7,394 nucleotides of DNA from Spirochaetales bacterium (GTDB taxonomy: Bacteria > Spirochaetota > Spirochaetia > DSM-27196 > SLAA01), in NCBI GenBank assembly GCA_007126415.1, contig SLBH01000390.1:1-7394 (forward strand). Direction: 5' to 3'. Positions 6,150-7,394 of the stretch are shown in pieces. The first letter of the stretch is position 1. Each line of letters starts with the position of its first letter. A program made the translations under genes and the position numbers. Below the pieces are notes generated by a model, which had not been told where the DNA came from, did not search any database, and was given only the letters and a program-made list of their open reading frames with translations.

Positions 6150-7169
6150 ATGCCTGCATATCTACAATACCCAGAGTGGTTATCTCCGGTAGTAATCCCC
6201 GGACTCCCGATCCGCTGGTACGGCCTGATGTACCTCGTTGCTTTCACGGTTGCCTACCTGTTGCTCCGCTACCAACTACGCGAGCAGAAAATAGAGGTAG
6301 ATCAAGACACGGTGTTGAATCTGTTCTTCTGGGGCATCATTGGGCTGCTGCTCGGAGCCCGTGTGTTCGCTGCGCTGGTGTACGACCCCTCAGGGCGCTA
6401 CTTGACCGCGCCTTGGTTGATCTTCTGGCCGTTCGACTCGCAGGGCGAGTTCACCGGCTTACAAGGGATGAGTTACCACGGGGGGCTGCTGGGAGCCGTG
6501 ATCGCGGGCGTGCTCTACCTCAAGCGCCATAAGCTCAGTGTGCTCGAGTGGGGCGACATGATTGTCGCAGGCATACCGCTCGGATTCATGTTCGGCCGCA
6601 TCGGTAACTTCATCAATGGGGAGCTCTACGGTCGGGTCACCACTTCCGCGATCGGGATGATGTTCCCGCATGCCCGCAGACTAGACACGCGCAACCCCTG
6701 GGTCGCCGAGATCGCCGAGGCGCACGGTATCGAGTACACCGCCGGCGAGCTCATCAACCTGCCGCGCCATCCGTCTCAGCTCTATCAAGCCTTCCTCGAG
6801 GGCTTCGCGCTGTGGGCGATTTTGTGGTTCTTTGTGCGCAAGCGAAAGCCGTTTCACGGGTTCGTACTCGCGTCGTACCTAATCGGCTACGGGGTGCTGC
6901 GGTTCATCGCCGAGTACTTCCGCGAACCCGACGAAGGGCTCGAGTTCCCGCTTCAGCTCTCCGGTCGTCCAAACCCGCCTGAGCTGTTCGTCTCGCCGCT
7001 GAACATCACCACCGGCCAGATCCTCAGCGGTTTGATGGTGATCGCCGGCGCCTTGATGTTGGCGGTGTTGTGGTACCGCCGGCAGAACGCGCCGAAGGTT
7101 CAAACCTTCGAGGCCGTGCCGCCGAGCAAGCCGAAGCGTAAACGCCGCAAAGGCAAGCGTCACAAGTAG
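6150..7169 (+). CDS. lgt: Phosphatidylglycerol:prolipoprotein diacylglyceryl transferase
   Basis: A 339-residue inner-membrane enzyme that moves diacylglycerol from phosphatidylglycerol to the lipobox cysteine of prolipoproteins, the first step of lipoprotein maturation. Diagnostic motifs are all present: RWYGLMY at 22-28, SYHGG at 108-112 with H110, and GRIGNFINGELYGR at 149-162. The last is the Lgt signature, with R150, N153, E158 and G161 aligning with E. coli R143, N146, E151 and G154. HPSQLYQ is at 207-213, and R251/E255 in LRFIAEYFREPD match E. coli R239/E243. About seven transmembrane segments are expected, from about residue 20 to 308. A hydrophilic stretch (163-205) between the signature and HPSQ is probably the exported arm region. 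The tail after residue 310 ends in a strongly basic run (328-339), longer than the E. coli tail. The gene starts 3 bases after the fapA stop. All key residues are intact, so it should be active. Confidence 0.97.
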   Translation: MPAYLQYPEWLSPVVIPGLPIRWYGLMYLVAFTVAYLLLRYQLREQKIEVDQDTVLNLFFWGIIGLLLGARVFAALVYDPSGRYLTAPWLIFWPFDSQGEFTGLQGMSYHGGLLGAVIAGVLYLKRHKLSVLEWGDMIVAGIPLGFMFGRIGNFINGELYGRVTTSAIGMMFPHARRLDTRNPWVAEIAEAHGIEYTAGELINLPRHPSQLYQAFLEGFALWAILWFFVRKRKPFHGFVLASYLIGYGVLRFIAEYFREPDEGLEFPLQLSGRPNPPELFVSPLNITTGQILSGLMVIAGALMLAVLWYRRQNAPKVQTFEAVPPSKPKRKRRKGKRHK

Positions 7170-7172
7170 CAC

Positions 7173-7186
7173 CGAGCGAACGCTCG
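7173..7186 (+). other. Short perfect inverted repeat just after lgt
   Basis: CGAGCG-AA-CGCTCG begins 4 bases after the lgt stop codon. As RNA it would form a 5-base-pair stem with a 4-base loop. There is no T-tract, so it is at most a 3'-end-protecting or Rho-associated structure. Confidence 0.35.
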
Positions 7187-7189
7187 CCA

Positions 7190-7223
7190 CCCCACCGTCC
7201 CGGCGCGACGCGGTGCGGTGGGG
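7190..7223. terminator. GC-rich hairpin between converging genes
   Basis: CCCCACCG (7190-7197) is complementary to CGGTGGGG (7216-7223), giving an 8-base-pair stem with an 18-base loop. It sits between the lgt stop and the converging gene, where a terminator is expected. Neither strand has a T-tract after it, so it is not a classical intrinsic terminator. Confidence 0.35.
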
Positions 7224-7225
7224 GC

Positions 7226-7267
7226 GCCGCAGGCGCAGTGCCGCAGGCGCAGTGCGGCAGGCGCGGT
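7226..7267. repeat. 14-base tandem repeat, three copies
   Basis: GCCGCAGGCGCAGT occurs at 7226-7239 and exactly again at 7240-7253. A third copy at 7254-7267 has two mismatches. The first two copies, with the preceding bases, can form small stems (GCGCC-GCA-GGCGC at 7224-7236; the second with one G-U pair). This is non-coding low-complexity intergenic sequence. Confidence 0.7.
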
Positions 7268-7279
7268 CCGGTGGGGGGC

Positions 7280-7297
7280 GACGCGGTGGACGCGGTG
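7280..7297. repeat. Tandem pair of GACGCGGTG, third copy upstream
   Basis: GACGCGGTG occurs at 7280-7288 and 7289-7297 in tandem, and once more at 7207-7215. The rest of the gap up to the stop of the converging gene shows nothing else I can name. Confidence 0.6.
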
Positions 7298-7308
7298 ATA
7301 AGGGGCGC

Positions 7309-7394
7309 TTACACCGAGTAGCGCTTGAGGCTTTTGCGCAGGCGCCGACGCGAGGCGCGAATCTCGTTCGCGTACTCCGCAAAGACTGTTTGGA
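7309..7394 (-). CDS. C-terminal end of an unidentified protein (partial)
   Basis: The minus strand carries an open frame running in from the right edge and ending at TAA (7311-7309). It gives 27 residues that end in ASRRRLRKSLKRYSV. The segment is strongly basic and looks helical, with Arg/Lys-rich spacing typical of a cytoplasmic protein end. It is too short to assign to a family. It is plausible as a real gene because it stops just where the repeat-rich gap begins and converges on lgt, but other readings of such a short stretch cannot be excluded. Confidence 0.5.
   Translation of the reverse strand, partial: QTVFAEYANEIRASRRRLRKSLKRYSV

Noticed and set aside
7226..7297. Short repeats as a CRISPR array
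   Set aside because: The repeats are 9-14 bases and directly adjacent, with no spacers and no cas genes nearby.
6879..7382. 167-codon minus-strand open frame covering the lgt end and the intergenic repeats
   Set aside because: It runs through tandem repeats and opposite intact lgt coding sequence; the short minus-strand frame ending at 7309 is a better reading of the right edge.

Overview
The window shows a high-GC bacterial chromosome segment with ordinary core-type genes and no phage, transposon, CRISPR or RNA gene that I can see. Two gene sets diverge from a 148-base intergenic region. Leftward lies a periplasmic carboxyl-terminal processing protease of family S41 (ctpA). Rightward lies a tight four-gene run: a small four-helix membrane protein of unknown function, a MinD/FlhG-like P-loop ATPase, a very long FapA (DUF342) protein, and the prolipoprotein diacylglyceryl transferase lgt. 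A partial gene of unknown function enters from the right edge on the minus strand and converges on lgt. A MinD-like ATPase beside FapA next to lgt, in a high-GC background, suggests a free-living or alkaliphilic/halophilic spirochaete. That assignment is inference, about 0.6 sure, and no ribosomal gene is present to test it.

Layout: 1-49 is GC-rich sequence beyond the ctpA stop. 50-1483 (minus) is ctpA. 1484-1631 is the divergent control region, with a perfect TATAAT for ctpA, a TTGACG-17-TACACT promoter for the rightward operon, an 8-base direct repeat, and a GC hairpin plus T-tract in the ctpA leader. 1632-2045 is the membrane protein, 2046-3188 the ATPase, 3195-6146 FapA and 6150-7169 lgt. 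7170-7308 holds hairpins and short GC-rich tandem repeats. 7309-7394 (minus) is the C-terminal end of another gene.

How the genes may work together: the ATPase/FapA pair resembles the flagellar placement and assembly genes FlhG and FapA. With the small membrane protein in front, the trio could be a membrane-linked positioning or assembly module. Lgt makes lipoproteins and CtpA trims periplasmic proteins, so the neighbourhood has a cell-envelope theme. The two most notable points are the architecture of FapA, whose N-terminal module appears three times, and the fact that all four rightward genes share one reading frame and are separated only by single stop codons and zero to two sense codons.
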